A stretch of DNA of 31,120 nucleotides from Candidatus Aminicenantota bacterium (GCA_020355945.1 CP070627.1:1-31120); one strand, 5' to 3'; numbered from the stretch's first letter, positions 22,896 through 31,120 are shown. Numbers and translations: made by a program. The notes: generated from the sequence alone by a model not told the origin.

Positions 22896-23734
22896 TTAAA
22901 GTAAAGGATTTAGATGTCCGCTTCGGGCGGAAAAGGGTTTTGAATGATATTAGCGTTGAATTCGGGAAAGGTGAATTTGTGGTCATTGCCGGTAACAATG
23001 GTGTGGGCAAGAGCACTTTCTTGAGAACCCTGGTGGGCATTATTACCCCGGTTAAAGGAGACGTTGCCTATGATAAGGGAATTTCAAAGAAAAAGATCGG
23101 TTTTATATCCGATCAATTCAGTTTTTTTGATGATTTTACCGTGAAACAGGGGATAGATTTTCACTGCCGGGTGTATGGCATAAAGCAATTTGATGATAAC
23201 CTGCTGCGTCACCTGGACCTGGAGCGAAACCAGAAAATAAAAAATCTTTCAATGGGTGAACGGGTATTGTTTTTATTTTCTTTAATCATGGCCCAGGAAC
23301 CGGAGGTCCTCCTGGTGGACGAAATTATACATGCCATTGATCCTTATTTGCGGGAATTGTTCCTGGAGAACTTGCTGGAGGCCATCGACCGGTTTAACGC
23401 CACGGTAATTGGAGTGAACCACAGCTTCTCGGAAATTGAGACCATTCCCAACCGGGTATTGATCATGGAAAACGGGCGGTTTATCCTGGATGAAGCCACC
23501 GAAGCATTAAAAGAGAAAATCAAAAAGGTGGAAGCCAACGTTGATATCCCCGAAGATATCCCGGTGCTCTACAAAAAAGAGGTTTTGCATTATAAAGAGT
23601 ATTATGTATATCCCTTCAGCGAAGAGTTGAGAAAATCTTATGATTACCGGTTCCGGGATTTGAACCTGACTGAAATTATAAAGTCATTTATCGGAGGTTA
23701 TTATGTTAAGAAAAGAGATTCAAGGGGTGCTTAA
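22892..23734 (+). CDS. ABC transporter ATP-binding protein
   Basis: 280 residues, starting four bases inside the GntR gene. All ABC ATPase motifs are present: Walker A GNNGVGKST at 34-42, signature L-S-M-G-E at 119-123, Walker B EVLLVDE at 138-144, H-loop His177 in G-V-N-H-S. The signature has M for the usual second G, as in several YtrB-like proteins. Its last 32 bp overlap the first permease-like gene, so it very likely powers that membrane protein. Its C-terminal coding sequence is copied as a fossil at 26563-26639. The substrate is unknown; drug or peptide export or envelope-stress sensing fits the GntR context. Confidence 0.94.
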   Translation: MIKVKDLDVRFGRKRVLNDISVEFGKGEFVVIAGNNGVGKSTFLRTLVGIITPVKGDVAYDKGISKKKIGFISDQFSFFDDFTVKQGIDFHCRVYGIKQFDDNLLRHLDLERNQKIKNLSMGERVLFLFSLIMAQEPEVLLVDEIIHAIDPYLRELFLENLLEAIDRFNATVIGVNHSFSEIETIPNRVLIMENGRFILDEATEALKEKIKKVEANVDIPEDIPVLYKKEVLHYKEYYVYPFSEELRKSYDYRFRDLNLTEIIKSFIGGYYVKKRDSRGA

Positions 23735-25595
23735 ACAGTCGTTGTTTTTCCTGGCAGTGGTGGCTGGCGTATCTTTAGTAATAAAAATTGCCCTTTCAAA
23801 ACATGTGGGATCCTATTTCGAGGTGTTCTACCTGATGTATCAATTTTCACTTTTAGGGTTTGGGGCGTTTATGGGATTATCTGTTTTTTTGTCGGATAAG
23901 AGGCAGCGGGCAGAGGAATATGTGTTTACTCTCCCTTATTCCCGGCTTCAATTGCTGGGGTTGAAGGTGCTGCCGCGATTGACAGCGGTGGTGATTATTT
24001 ATCTTATATTCCTGGGATTTTATCTGGGGGGTGTTGAAGGGCTTCTCCTAATGGAGACGTTTTTTACTTTTTCCTGGTTATACTGGCTTGTATTTGTGAT
24101 GACTCTCTCCTTTTCCGCATCTGCGGATGGTTATATGAAAGTAGGGGGAATCGCCCTGCTGGAAATAATCGTGTTCTTACAACTCATTTGCTTTTCAAGA
24201 CAATTGGCTTTCCTGCTAAAAAGTGGGCGGTTCTATACTCCTGCCGGGTGGGATATGTTTACTCTTTTGACATTCGATTTCAGCAACATCCTGGTTCCAT
24301 TCCTGGTGGTATACATTTGCCTGTTACTTCCATATATCATATCTTTTGTTCTTACTTTTAAGAAATGGGGAACCTACTCAAAAGAAAACTATAACAAAAG
24401 TTATTTTAAATTATTCCTTCCTCTCATCGCGGTGGGTTTTATCATTTCTACTCTTTTTGTGACTACCCTCATCCGCGAGAGGTTTCATGCATACTATTTA
24501 ACATCGAAGCATCAATTGATTGAAACCCATGGTTTTTCAACACGCATGGTTGAGGCTGACGGTGATGTGAGTTTGAAATATTCCCGGGGTGATTTCCGGG
24601 CGGTTTTCGAGGATGATGAGTATGTTTACGGTATGCATATAAGCTCCGAACCCGCCCCTGTTGTACGCATCTACAAGAATACTCACACGGTGGATACGCT
24701 GCTAGAAGTAACCCGCCCCCCCCGCCACAGATCTTGCAGATTCGGTATCCGGGTGTTTAAGCATATGCTCGTGGTGCCTGAATATTACAAAGAACCTACC
24801 CTCCGTAAATTTGTATTTATCGATACCCGGTCAATGGCAGTTAAAAAAATAAAAACCCTTGATGTGTTGCCTTCCCATTATTTTAAGCCGCATATATTCG
24901 GTGCGGACGCAGACCCCGCTAATGGAAAAATTTTCTGGTTAATTGCTTCCGAACGATCGCACCAGTTTCCTATCATTAAATTGTGGGAAGATGGGAAAGC
25001 TGAAAATCTCGGTATTATGTCCGGGACTTTCCCGGTATACAGCAGCCGGATGTTGGTCACCACCACTGACGATGCATTGGTGGTGAGAAGAATTACAGGT
25101 GACGGCCTGGAAATGATTCGAGAAATAACTCGATATAAGCAGCTTACGTTTCCCATAACCAGTACATACGCTAGAGTCAATCTCAACCCTCCTGCTTTGA
25201 AAGAGATTTACTTCGTCCGGTTGACGAAAAGGTGGGTAAGGAACTATTTACGGCTGAACCTTGAAACCTTTGAAATCTCTCATATCGGTAAAATCTTTAG
25301 AAAGGCCGGTGAAGCGCTCGTCATATATCCCGGTGAAATTTACAAAATCCGGTTTGAAAGAGATGAAAAGGAGATAGATGCCAGGAAACAACGACACTAT
25401 TTGAACAAAATCTACCGCTTAGAGGGAGAAAAATTCATTCTATTAAAAGAATTCCCAGCTTATGAGAAAGAGAGAGAGGGTGATAATTTCTGGGTATCCA
25501 AAAGTGGTGTGGTGATTAAATACAACAACAAGCTTTCGGTTTACACCTTGCCGAATATGGAACCGTTGGAATTTAAAAAAAAACATAAAAAATAA
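23703..25595 (+). CDS. ABC-2-like permease with large C-terminal extracytoplasmic domain (copy 1)
   Basis: 630 residues from ATG 23703 behind GGAGG. The first 260 or so residues hold about six to seven transmembrane segments and the R-A-E-E-Y-V-F-T-L-P-Y-S-R motif typical of ABC-2-type permeases, where short helices contact the ATPase. A long strand-rich C-terminal half (about 270-630) is predicted outside the cytoplasm and shows propeller-like blocks (K-F-V-F-I-D-T-R-S, G-K-I-F-W-L-I, H-Y-L-N-K-I-Y-R-L-E-G). Copy 2 at 26608 is a clear paralogue. Fusion of a permease with such a sensor-like ectodomain is unusual. It presumably pairs with the ATPase encoded just upstream. Confidence 0.82.
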   Translation: MLRKEIQGVLKQSLFFLAVVAGVSLVIKIALSKHVGSYFEVFYLMYQFSLLGFGAFMGLSVFLSDKRQRAEEYVFTLPYSRLQLLGLKVLPRLTAVVIIYLIFLGFYLGGVEGLLLMETFFTFSWLYWLVFVMTLSFSASADGYMKVGGIALLEIIVFLQLICFSRQLAFLLKSGRFYTPAGWDMFTLLTFDFSNILVPFLVVYICLLLPYIISFVLTFKKWGTYSKENYNKSYFKLFLPLIAVGFIISTLFVTTLIRERFHAYYLTSKHQLIETHGFSTRMVEADGDVSLKYSRGDFRAVFEDDEYVYGMHISSEPAPVVRIYKNTHTVDTLLEVTRPPRHRSCRFGIRVFKHMLVVPEYYKEPTLRKFVFIDTRSMAVKKIKTLDVLPSHYFKPHIFGADADPANGKIFWLIASERSHQFPIIKLWEDGKAENLGIMSGTFPVYSSRMLVTTTDDALVVRRITGDGLEMIREITRYKQLTFPITSTYARVNLNPPALKEIYFVRLTKRWVRNYLRLNLETFEISHIGKIFRKAGEALVIYPGEIYKIRFERDEKEIDARKQRHYLNKIYRLEGEKFILLKEFPAYEKEREGDNFWVSKSGVVIKYNNKLSVYTLPNMEPLEFKKKHKK

Positions 25596-25609
25596 AAAAG
25601 GAGGAAAAA

Positions 25610-26545
25610 ATGAGTAAGTTAATTTTATTTTTATTGATTGTATTAACATTGTTTATGTTTGTTGTCGGGTTTCAACAGGTGGCAGAAACAGCCACCAGGG
25701 ACCTTGACTCACCGGATAACCTGATGGACAAAGATGAGGGAATGTCCGGGCTCAACTCGGAATGGAGCTTTGTGGAACTGCAAAAAGGAAAGCAAAAAGC
25801 CACCATGATAGCCATCAAATCCATATCCAATGCGATTCGGTCCTATAAGATCGATCATAATAAAGCTCCAGAAGCAAAAACTTTTGCGGAACTTCAACCC
25901 ATATTATCCCCCCGCTATATCAAAACATTACCGCTCAAAGATGCCTGGGGTAATGATTTTCACTATTACCACGGTACCGGTGACAGGAAAGATGAATATG
26001 CCATTGGTTCCGGGGGTAATGATGGTGTTTTCAACGGTTGGGGTCAGAGCGGTTTTTATTGGGTGACAACCGTGAGCGGCTTTGATAATGATTTTATTTT
26101 AGCCAACGGCCGGTTCGTCTACGGCCCTGTGACAAAACCCGGGACCACTAAACCCCCGGCCCCGCCCCCCAAAACCTTTGAAGGAAGGTTAAGAGTCACG
26201 ATGGGAGATATGTTTACCATTGGCAAGGCCCTCAGGTACTATATAGAAGATTATAACCAGGCGCCCAAAGTTGATTCGATTAAAGAATTAAGCAAAATCT
26301 TGCAGCCTTTCTATATCAAAACTTTACCTTTAGCTGATGCCTGGGAGAATGAGATTTTGTATAAAGTGGACCCTGAGAATCCTAAAAATTATTGGATTGC
26401 CAGTCCTGGCAGTGATGGGAAATTTGAAGGTTTTGACCAGGAAGGCACCTGGAAATTTGAAGAGGGTGAAAAGGGGCAAGATATTGTGCTGGCCAATGGT
26501 GACTTTACTTATATGCCTAACTTAGAAGAGAAAAAGAAAAAATAA
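25610..26545 (+). CDS. Secreted protein with two GspG-like (type II secretion pseudopilin) C-terminal domains
   Basis: 311 residues behind a strong GGAGG. A hydrophobic N-terminal export helix (4-22) lacks the G-F-T-L-I-E prepilin site. Two GspG C-terminal-type domains follow, about 62-150 and 190-305, each with Y-I-K-T-L-P-L-x-D-A-W-x-N and a later G-S-x-G-x-D-G motif. A Pro-rich linker (175-189) separates them. Residues 31-42 (D-L-D-S-P-D-N-L-M-D-K-D) match a short piece of the SnoaL-like domain in the paralogue at 28593, so this gene seems to have lost most of that domain. It lies in the ABC operon between the two permease-like genes. It is probably anchored at the membrane outer face; the role is unknown. 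Confidence 0.82.
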   Translation: MSKLILFLLIVLTLFMFVVGFQQVAETATRDLDSPDNLMDKDEGMSGLNSEWSFVELQKGKQKATMIAIKSISNAIRSYKIDHNKAPEAKTFAELQPILSPRYIKTLPLKDAWGNDFHYYHGTGDRKDEYAIGSGGNDGVFNGWGQSGFYWVTTVSGFDNDFILANGRFVYGPVTKPGTTKPPAPPPKTFEGRLRVTMGDMFTIGKALRYYIEDYNQAPKVDSIKELSKILQPFYIKTLPLADAWENEILYKVDPENPKNYWIASPGSDGKFEGFDQEGTWKFEEGEKGQDIVLANGDFTYMPNLEEKKKK

Positions 26546-26562
26546 TCCACCTGTCACCTTCA

Positions 26563-26639
26563 ATGTGAACCTGACTGAAATCATAAAATCATTTATTGGA
26601 GGTTATCATGTTAAGAAAAGAGTTTCAAGGGGTGCTTAA
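26563..26639 (+). pseudogene. Fossil 3' end of the ABC ATPase gene
   Basis: Read in the ATPase frame, this stretch encodes N-L-T-E-I-I-K-S-F-I-G-G-Y-H-V-K-K-R-V-S-R-G-A then TAA, nearly identical to the last residues of the intact ATPase (ending 23734). As in the parent, it carries the ribosome binding site and the first codons of the following permease gene. It marks the left breakpoint of the tandem duplication. Confidence 0.85.
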
Positions 26640-28488
26640 ACTGTCCTTGTTTTTTTTAGCGGTGGTAGCAGGCATTTCCTTCGTGATAAACTTGTTAAAA
26701 AATGTGGGTTCCTATTTCGAGGTGTTCTACCAGATGTATCAATTTTCCCTACTGGCGTTTGCAGCGTTTATGGGAATATCTGTTTTTCTGTGGGACAAAA
26801 AGCAGCGGGCAGAGGAATATGTGTCTTCACTTCCCTATTCCCGGGTCCGGGTGTTGGCTATGAAGCTGCTGCCGCGGTTAATTGCCATCTTGATTTTTTA
26901 TCTTTTATTCATGGCGCTTTATCTATGGGGCAGCGAAGGGAACGTCCAGCACTGGATGCGCGACATTTTTTTTACTAACTCCTGGTACTACTGGCTTTTG
27001 TTCTTCATGGGGGTATCTTTCTCCGCGTCTGCAGATGGCTATATGAAAGTCGGAGGAATCGCACTGCTGGGAATGCTGCTGTTTTTACTACTCTTTTCCC
27101 TGGTACTCTACCTGCCTTTCTGGTTAAAAGGTCTCTCTCCCCAGGAATTTCCCTGGGTCATCCTTCCCATCTTGACATTCAATTTCAGCGGCAACCTGGT
27201 TCCATTCCTGGTGATATGCATCTTACTGTTACTCCCATATATCATCTCTTTTGTACTTACTTATAAGAAATGGGGAACCTACTCAAAAGAAAACTATAAC
27301 AAGGGGTATTTTAAATTATTCATTCCCCTTATGGTGGTGGGTCTTTTCTTTTCTACTTTTTACCTGTTTACTATTACAAGCAGGGGATATTCCAATTACT
27401 ATTTGACCGCAAAACACCAGTTAATTGAAACCGATAGCTTTTCAACCCGGTTGGTGGAGGCTGATGGTGAGATAAAATTGAAATATGCAAAAGGTGATTT
27501 TATTCCTTTTTTTGAGGATGAACAGTATGTTTACGGCACGCATATGACTTTCAAGTCTGTTTTTATTGTACGGATCCACAAGGAAAATCACATGGTGGAA
27601 ACGCTGCGCAAGGGAGTCCGTCCCGATCACTGGTATTATAGGTACCACATACGGGTGTTCCAACATATGATCGTGGTTTCGGAAGATTACTATGATCCGG
27701 TTAACCGTACCTTTGTGTTTATCGATACCCGGTCAAAGACCACTAAAAAAATGAGAACCGCAGTCGTTTTGCCACCCGGTTATTTTGAGCCGGTTATATT
27801 TGGTGCGGATGCAGACCCCAATAATGGCAAAATTTTCTGGCTCATCCATTCCGGGCGTACCAATAAGTATCCCATCATTAAATTGTGGGAGGATGGGAAA
27901 GCGGAAACTCTCTGCATGACCTGGTTTCATCCCCTATACATCAACCGCATGCTAATCACTGCCGCCCCTAAAGCATTGGTGTTCAGCAGGGTTACCAGCG
28001 ACGGGCTGGAAGTGATTCATAAAAGCGAATATAACTATTGTGACTTGCATCGTTTATACAATCCCATCAATCTCAACCCTACTTCTTTTAAGGAGATTTA
28101 CTGCATCCAGTGGACTGAAAGATGTGGGTGGAATCATATCAGGATGGATGTTGACACCTTTGAATTCTCCCGCATCGCTAAAATCTCTGAAAAACCCCTT
28201 CGCTTAATATTAACTACTTCCGGTGAAGCTTACCATATCGACTATGAAACCAGGCGTGATAATAACATTTACCTGGAAAGATGGGTGCATCGATCATATT
28301 TGAACAAAATCTACCGCTTAGAGGGAGAAAAATTCATTCTATTAAAAGAATTCCCTCCCTATGAAAGAAAGCATAAGTTCGATTCCTTCGAGATATTCAA
28401 TAACGGTGTGTTGATTAGACACAACAACAGGCTTTCATTCTATACTTTACCGGAAATGAAACAGATAGAATTCCCGGGGATTCAGTAA
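26608..28488 (+). CDS. ABC-2-like permease with large C-terminal extracytoplasmic domain (copy 2)
   Basis: 626 residues from ATG 26608, with GGAGG at 26598-26602, the same start as copy 1; an earlier in-frame TTG at 26596 overlaps the binding site and is rejected. It has the same layout as copy 1: N-terminal transmembrane segments with R-A-E-E-Y-V-S-S-L-P-Y-S-R, then a strand-rich ectodomain. Similarity is high throughout, and 59 bp are identical (25398-25456 and 28297-28355). No second intact ATPase gene accompanies it, so it may share the single upstream ATPase, perhaps as a heterodimer with copy 1. Confidence 0.82.
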   Translation: MLRKEFQGVLKLSLFFLAVVAGISFVINLLKNVGSYFEVFYQMYQFSLLAFAAFMGISVFLWDKKQRAEEYVSSLPYSRVRVLAMKLLPRLIAILIFYLLFMALYLWGSEGNVQHWMRDIFFTNSWYYWLLFFMGVSFSASADGYMKVGGIALLGMLLFLLLFSLVLYLPFWLKGLSPQEFPWVILPILTFNFSGNLVPFLVICILLLLPYIISFVLTYKKWGTYSKENYNKGYFKLFIPLMVVGLFFSTFYLFTITSRGYSNYYLTAKHQLIETDSFSTRLVEADGEIKLKYAKGDFIPFFEDEQYVYGTHMTFKSVFIVRIHKENHMVETLRKGVRPDHWYYRYHIRVFQHMIVVSEDYYDPVNRTFVFIDTRSKTTKKMRTAVVLPPGYFEPVIFGADADPNNGKIFWLIHSGRTNKYPIIKLWEDGKAETLCMTWFHPLYINRMLITAAPKALVFSRVTSDGLEVIHKSEYNYCDLHRLYNPINLNPTSFKEIYCIQWTERCGWNHIRMDVDTFEFSRIAKISEKPLRLILTTSGEAYHIDYETRRDNNIYLERWVHRSYLNKIYRLEGEKFILLKEFPPYERKHKFDSFEIFNNGVLIRHNNRLSFYTLPEMKQIEFPGIQ

Positions 28489-28592
28489 ATCAGACGACAG
28501 ATGACAGATGACAGTTAGGTGTAGGGACGCGATTGATGGCGTCCGCAAAATATAAGGAAAATAAAACGTTAAAAAAAAGGAGGATAAAAAAA

Positions 28593-29414
28593 ATGAAAAA
28601 AGCGATCTTAATTGTTTTGCTGACATTGCTTGTTTTGTTGATGGGATTTTCCCCAATGCCAGCCGCAGCGGGATCATCACAGGAACAGCAGAATATGGAA
28701 GTGGTCAAAAAGGTCTTCGAGGTCTTCAAAACAAAGGACGTTGACTCACTGGATAACTTGATGGGCAAAGATTTTCCAGAACAAGCCACAAAGGTTTTCA
28801 AACACTGGTGGAAACAATTTTCAGAGGTAAAAGCTGAAATTAACGACATATTTGCATCAGGAGATAAAATCGCGGTTCGTTGGACCTTCTATGGGATAAA
28901 GGACCGGGACCTGGAGGAAAATTGGCAGATTCATTTTATCTCCATTTTCCAGCTAGCCAATGGAAAAGTGGTAGACATGTGGCATGGGGATGATTTTTTG
29001 AATGAATTAAAGAAGCATGGTTTTAACATTAACCCCCCAGTCCCGAAAACCTTTGAGGGTAAGTTAAAGGCCACAATGAGTGATATGCACACTGTTGGTC
29101 GGGCTCTCAAACACTATATAGAGGATTATCACCGGGCACCTCAAACTAATTCGATTAAAGAATTGAGCAAAATCTTGCAGCCCTTTTATATCAAAACCTT
29201 ACCTTTAGCCGATGCTTGGAAAAATGAGATATTGTATAAAGTTGACCCCAAAAATCCTAAAAATTATTGGATCGGCAGCTCCGGCAGTGATGGGAAATTT
29301 GAAGGTTTTGACCAGAAAGGCACCTGGAACTTTGAAGAGGGTGAAAAGGGACAAGATATTGTGCTGGCCAATGGTGACTTCACCTATATGCCAAACCTGG
29401 AAAAGAAAAAATAA
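28593..29414 (+). CDS. Secreted SnoaL-like (NTF2-fold) plus GspG-like C-terminal domain protein
   Basis: 273 residues from ATG 28593, with AAGGAGG upstream; in-frame codons back to 28533 have no binding site. A signal peptide (about 1-26, ending M-P-A-A-A-G) is followed by a SnoaL/ester-cyclase-like domain at about 33-145 (M-E-V-V-K-K-V-F-E-V-F, I-A-V-R-W-T-F-Y-G, D-M-W-H-G-D-D-F). A GspG-type domain at about 152-270 is nearly the same as the second one of the 25610 protein. An export signal on this fold pair is odd. It closes the operon and is the second half of the duplicated permease/GspG cassette. Confidence 0.82.
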   Translation: MKKAILIVLLTLLVLLMGFSPMPAAAGSSQEQQNMEVVKKVFEVFKTKDVDSLDNLMGKDFPEQATKVFKHWWKQFSEVKAEINDIFASGDKIAVRWTFYGIKDRDLEENWQIHFISIFQLANGKVVDMWHGDDFLNELKKHGFNINPPVPKTFEGKLKATMSDMHTVGRALKHYIEDYHRAPQTNSIKELSKILQPFYIKTLPLADAWKNEILYKVDPKNPKNYWIGSSGSDGKFEGFDQKGTWNFEEGEKGQDIVLANGDFTYMPNLEKKK

Positions 29415-29421
29415 AAATAAT

Positions 29422-30108
29422 TCAGTAAATCAAAGGGATGAATTTTTTGGTTCCTTTAGCATAATCTTTAAATTCTTTCCCGTACTTTTTTTCCAGGTAT
29501 TTATCCAACGAAGGAATGAGGATAAACACAAAATTGAGTGTCATAAAAAAAGGTATAAATAACCCGGCAAAGGTATGCGTCATCATGGCAAGCCCGGTGA
29601 AAAAAACAATATCCCCAAAGTAATTGATATGCATGGAATATTTGAACCATCCACCGGTATAAAGTCGTCCCTTGTTTTCCGGTTTCCTTTTCCAGATGTG
29701 CCTTAAATACTCCGAATGAGAATTGATAAAGGAGCCTGACAGGTAAAGCAGTATACCGATGATATCGATAAAATTAATGGACTGGTCCTTGCTGCCGCCA
29801 ACATATGCCACTGCAAAAAGAAGGAAGGACATTAAAATCGAAATCGGAAGGGCTTCCAGCCATAACAATTTGCGTTTAAAAAAAACAAACAACATAATCA
29901 CTACTCGAAAAAAATAAATAACCAGGCAAGAGAGCAAGATAATTTGACGGGTAACATTTCCTTTTATCCGGTATTGTCCCAATTGGTCAGATATTTTTCC
30001 CACATCGGTAAACATCAGTAAAGCAGAAGCCAGGATTGCAGCGGCAAAAAGTACTATAATAAGGCATTTGGGCCCGATTGATCTGTCATGTTCATCGATA
30101 AATATCAT
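29422..30108 (-). CDS. DUF1295 / isoprenylcysteine methyltransferase-like membrane protein
   Basis: 228 residues with about six transmembrane helices. The C-terminal part carries G-R-L-Y-T-G-G-W-F-K-Y-S-M-H-I-N-Y-F-G-D (147-166) and a tail L-E-K-K-Y-G-K-E-F-K-D-Y, the signature of the DUF1295/steroid 5-alpha-reductase C-terminal and ICMT-like superfamily. Members methylate or reduce hydrophobic substrates at the membrane; which of the two applies here cannot be told. The canonical R-H-P-N-Y is M-H-I-N-Y here. The start at 30108 has AAGGTG upstream. It converges on the ABC operon with only a 7-bp gap. Confidence 0.78.
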   Translation of the reverse strand: MIFIDEHDRSIGPKCLIIVLFAAAILASALLMFTDVGKISDQLGQYRIKGNVTRQIILLSCLVIYFFRVVIMLFVFFKRKLLWLEALPISILMSFLLFAVAYVGGSKDQSINFIDIIGILLYLSGSFINSHSEYLRHIWKRKPENKGRLYTGGWFKYSMHINYFGDIVFFTGLAMMTHTFAGLFIPFFMTLNFVFILIPSLDKYLEKKYGKEFKDYAKGTKKFIPLIY

Positions 30109-30175
30109 GGTTTCACCTTTTAAACTTTATACGTAAAAAGGAAATAAAAAGATCAACGGATCAACGGGCAGCATA

Positions 30176-30204
30176 TTGATATTCCTTTGTATTTCATGTA
30201 GAAT
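30176..30204 (+). promoter_or_regulatory. Promoter of the lipoprotein gene
   Basis: TTGATA (30176-30181), a 17-bp spacer and TAGAAT (30199-30204) lie about 35 bp before the ATG at 30239. Both boxes match consensus at 5 of 6 positions. Confidence 0.6.
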
Positions 30205-30238
30205 TTATCCATATGCCTTTAAAAAATAGGAGCGAGTA

Positions 30239-30889
30239 ATGAAACGTATGAAGTTATTGGTAAGTGTCATCTTAGCGGCATGTTTTGTTTTTTCAATAGG
30301 ATGCATGAAGAAAGCATCGCAGGAAGTTGATACCGGCACATTTACCGGGTCTGTATATCAAAACAATTTTTTTGGTCTGACCATAACCTGTCCTTCTGAC
30401 TGGAGCATCCAGGATACGGAATCAATGCAAAATCTCAGGAACATGGGGAAAAAAATGATCGGGGATGACAAAAACCTCAAGACAGCAATGGAGGTCTCTG
30501 AGCTCCAGACAGTCCACTTGTTTGCGGTGTTTGAACATCCGGTGGGTACGCCTGTTCCTTTCAACCCGAATCTCATGTGTCTTGCGGAACGAGTCCGCCA
30601 TATGCCGGGTATAAAAAGAGGAAAAGACTATCACTATCATACTAAAAACCTCTTGAAGTCAAGCCAGGTGACCGTGAAATTCCCGGAGCCAATATATTCG
30701 GAAACTTTTGGCGAAGTTGAATTCGATGTGTTATACAGTGAAACATCTTTTGGTTCTGTGGTGGTAAAACAAAAACAATTTGCCGCTATTATGAAAGGAT
30801 ATGTTCTGATTTTTGTTATCACTTTTGCTAATGAAGACCAGGAGGCAGCGTTAGAAGAGATCCTGGAAACCTTGACCTTTAAAATCTAA
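30239..30889 (+). CDS. Hypothetical lipoprotein
   Basis: 216 residues from ATG 30239 behind AGGAG. A lipoprotein signal peptide with lipobox F-S-I-G-C gives lipidated Cys22. The mature part has one compact domain: N-N-F-F-G-L-T-I-T-C-P-S-D-W-S-I resembles the opening of PsbP/DcrB-like (Mog1-type) domains, and the end G-Y-V-L-I-F-V-I-T-F-A-N-E-D-Q-E is typical of the closing strand and helix of that fold. The exact role is unknown. A small CCCC-CGT-GGGG hairpin follows the stop, and then repeat copy C. Confidence 0.75.
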   Translation: MKRMKLLVSVILAACFVFSIGCMKKASQEVDTGTFTGSVYQNNFFGLTITCPSDWSIQDTESMQNLRNMGKKMIGDDKNLKTAMEVSELQTVHLFAVFEHPVGTPVPFNPNLMCLAERVRHMPGIKRGKDYHYHTKNLLKSSQVTVKFPEPIYSETFGEVEFDVLYSETSFGSVVVKQKQFAAIMKGYVLIFVITFANEDQEAALEEILETLTFKI

Positions 30890-30962
30890 ACCCCCGTGGG
30901 GCCTGCGGCGCGGGCACCCTATCCTGGACCCCCAATGCTGTTGACTTAAGGATTAATAAAAA

Positions 30963-31120
30963 GTTTTTGCGGGGTGCAGATGCGTCACGGCAGTTTTTAC
31001 AAAAAGCGCCCCTGCCTGCCGGAGGCACCGTACTGATTACTCCTCAATATTAGATAAATTACTAAAATAATGCGGATGGGCAGGTTTTAAAATTTTCTTT
31101 TTTCCTGCCCATCCGTAATA
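30963..31120 (+). repeat. Dispersed structured intergenic repeat, copy C (cut by window end)
   Basis: It begins T5-GCGGGGTGCAG and ends the window inside the element. The first GC stem is degraded compared with copy A, but the long hairpin is the best of the three: TGCGGATGGGCAGG (31071-31084) pairs with CCTGCCCATCCGTA (31104-31117), 14 bp with one G-T pair. Where copy B has A-T, this copy has G-C. Confidence 0.78.

Noticed and set aside
28533..28592. Upstream ATG at 28533 for the SnoaL-GspG protein
   Set aside because: It has no binding site and adds a very basic stretch before a normal signal peptide; ATG 28593 has AAGGAGG.
25610..29414. Type II secretion or type IV pilus operon
   Set aside because: No prepilin cleavage motif and no secretion ATPase, secretin or inner-membrane platform gene; the operon encodes an ABC transporter.

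Overview
The window looks like accessory sequence from an environmental Gram-negative-type bacterium of moderate (low-40s) GC content. TPR-CHAT proteins, a STAND NTPase with WD40 repeats, a split LanB-type RiPP enzyme, an S9 peptidase and dispersed structured intergenic repeats would fit Candidatus Aminicenantes (Acidobacteriota-related). That placement is inference from gene content; no rRNA or other phylogenetic marker is present.

Layout. 1-2925 (minus): a two-gene split lantibiotic-dehydratase module, with the elimination half cut by the window edge. 3194-10896 (plus): two adjacent CHAT-domain proteases, one on a 1,884-residue TPR scaffold and one of 659 residues, from a clear sigma70-like promoter that diverges from the LanB promoter. 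10995-11879: signal peptidase I with its own promoter. 12254-14329 (minus): a secreted S9 prolyl-oligopeptidase-family enzyme. 14824-16770 (minus): a secreted beta-propeller protein, a membrane-anchored CxxC thioredoxin-like protein and a small Cys-containing secreted peptide with its own, apparently leaderless, promoter. 17230-21783 (plus): one giant SMEK-TIR-nSTAND1-TM-WD40 reading frame cut by a single in-frame TAG at 17935-17937. 22515-29414 (plus): a YtrA-type GntR regulator behind two tandem palindromic operators, an ABC ATPase, and a tandemly duplicated pair of [membrane permease-like protein + GspG-like secreted protein]. 29422-30108 (minus): a DUF1295/isoprenylcysteine-methyltransferase-like membrane protein. 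30239-30889 (plus): a small lipoprotein.

Three copies of a roughly 220-bp intergenic element (14441-14662, 22181-22401 inverted, 30963 to the window end) share a GC-rich stem, a variable linker and a long hairpin whose arms change in a compensatory way, so the folded form appears to be conserved.

Most interesting points: the amber-split SMEK/TIR/STAND/WD40 gene, which resembles a conflict or immunity protein; the paired CHAT proteases; the covarying repeat; the fossil 3' end of an ABC ATPase gene that records how the permease cassette duplicated; and the propeller/thioredoxin/Cys-peptide group.
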